Positions 41,274-42,099 of a stretch of DNA of 42,099 nt are shown piece by piece. The notes beneath the pieces were generated by a model. It saw nothing but the letters and a program-made list of their open reading frames with translations. It was not told the DNA's origin and did no database searches. The DNA lies in the NCBI GenBank assembly GCA_028821455.1, contig JAPPGE010000052.1:1-42099 (forward strand), given 5' to 3'. The first letter of the stretch is position 1; every line of letters begins with the position of its first letter. The position numbers were made by a program, and so were the translations under genes. The DNA comes from a bacterium. Its GTDB lineage: Bacteria > Pseudomonadota > Alphaproteobacteria > SP197.

Positions 41274-42099
41274 TCACCCTTCGGCCCGGACTTCCATGTA
41301 GACGGCTTCGTACCTGGCGTCGACCTCGGGTTCCAGCGCCCGGAAGAATATGGTCTTGCGAATCACCTCCTCGGGATTGCTGAACCCGAGCTCGTCGAGC
41401 CGTTCGGGCGCGACAAGGCCGTAGGCCTTGAGGTTCGAACTGGCGTAGCCGTAGTTGTCGATGAGCCAGGCGCCGGATTCAGGTGCGATCCAGGCGTCAA
41501 TATAGTCGTATGCCGCCTGCTCGTCCTTGACGTCCCTGTGCATGATGAACCCGCTGCCCCAGGCGAAGAGGCCCTCCTTCGGGGTCATGAAAGCAACCGG
41601 CAGGCCCTGCCTCTTCAACGACACCAGCGACTGGTTGTAGCCCCAGGCCATGACGACCTCGCCAGAGGCCATCGATTGCTCCATCTCGGTCGGGTCGGTC
41701 CAGTAGTATCGAACCAGCTGCCGCTGCTTCGTCAGGAGCTTTCGAACCTCCTCGAGCTGATCGTCGTTGAGATTCCAGATGTTCTCGTAGCCGAGCACGA
41801 GCGCCGCGACGCGGACATTCGCGCCGGAGTCGTCGGTCCATGCGATGCGACCCGCGTAGCGTTCGTCGAAGACGATCTCCAGAGTGTTCTCCTCGACATA
41901 CTTCGGATCGACGAGATCGGTCCTGAACAGCACCGACGTGTGCCCGAATTCGGCCGGTATGAAGTACCGTTTGCCGTTGTGGATGGCCCCGGCGATGTCC
42001 TTGATCTCGGGCGCGATATCGGGCCAGACCTTGAGACGGTCGGCATCGAAGGAACACGTCACAGACTACCCACATCCATGACTTTCCAGATGTGGTGCG
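41274..42099 (-). pseudogene. Polyamine-type (PotD-like) ABC substrate-binding protein, partial and frameshifted
   Basis: The gene runs off the right edge. From codon GTG 42062 a 262-residue frame matches the main part of PotD-like binding proteins: FDADRLKVWPDIAPEIKDIA, GKRYFIPAEFGHTSVLFRTD, GEVVMAWGYNQSL, WGSGFIMH and ESGAWLIDNYGYASSN. It lacks a signal peptide and roughly the first hundred residues. Just upstream the missing sequence appears in another frame as HHIWKVMDVGSL and then stops at 42061-42059. The in-frame codon before 42062 is a stop. So either the gene is broken here or the sequence has an indel error. No permease or ATPase gene is in the window. Confidence 0.7.

Overview
The window is GC-rich DNA from an alphaproteobacterium, most likely a Rhodospirillales-type lineage. 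This is inferred from gene neighbourhoods I recognise: purD divergent from xseA, a membrane-anchored cytochrome c near kdsB-pheA, a DUF1178 / nitrilase-family / glutaredoxin / NDUFAF5-like methyltransferase block, and ZapE. No rRNA or tRNA gene and no CRISPR array was seen, and the species cannot be named from this sequence.

Layout, left to right. (1) 1-8.4 kb, housekeeping: the first codons of hypB at the left edge, purD, xseA, a PNPOx-like flavoprotein, an SDR, a methyltransferase, and the minus-strand run DUF1989-kdsB-pheA. Between the SDR and the methyltransferase lies a decayed second copy of the kdsB/pheA junction. (2) 8.6-14.7 kb: a tight plus-strand run of a two-haem cytochrome c, a FolD with an altered active site, a group III PLP decarboxylase, the Cu(I) ATPase CopA and a CopZ-like protein with a metallothionein-like Cys tail. 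A CDF metal exporter faces it. (3) 15.8-23.7 kb: a dipeptide/nickel-type ABC importer with a HAD hydrolase and a GntR regulator. It is split by a minus-strand BrnT/BrnA module whose toxin reading frame is broken. (4) 23.6-33.2 kb: an orphan Rossmann-type protein, DUF1007 plus a NicO-type Ni/Co transporter, ZapE, an amidase with an MFS transporter, then DUF1178, methyltransferases, a nitrilase-family hydrolase and glutaredoxin. (5) 33.3-42.1 kb, accessory: a vapBC-like pair with a truncated toxin, then a minus-strand group of solute-binding protein (frameshifted), 6-aminohexanoate-hydrolase-like serine hydrolase, IS630 and IS110 remnants, DMT transporter, dimethylformamidase-like enzyme and GMC oxidoreductase. 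Broken toxin and transposase genes bound or interrupt this segment.

How the genes fit together. The nickel transporter and HypB fit nickel supply to hydrogenase maturation. CopA, the Cys-rich chaperone and the CDF exporter form a metal efflux neighbourhood. Region 5 looks like an acquired amide/amine catabolism island. Its central enzyme appears to be a single-chain form of dimethylformamidase, with a small-subunit-like domain fused to the catalytic chain. That enzyme and the FolD variant are the most promising novelties here.
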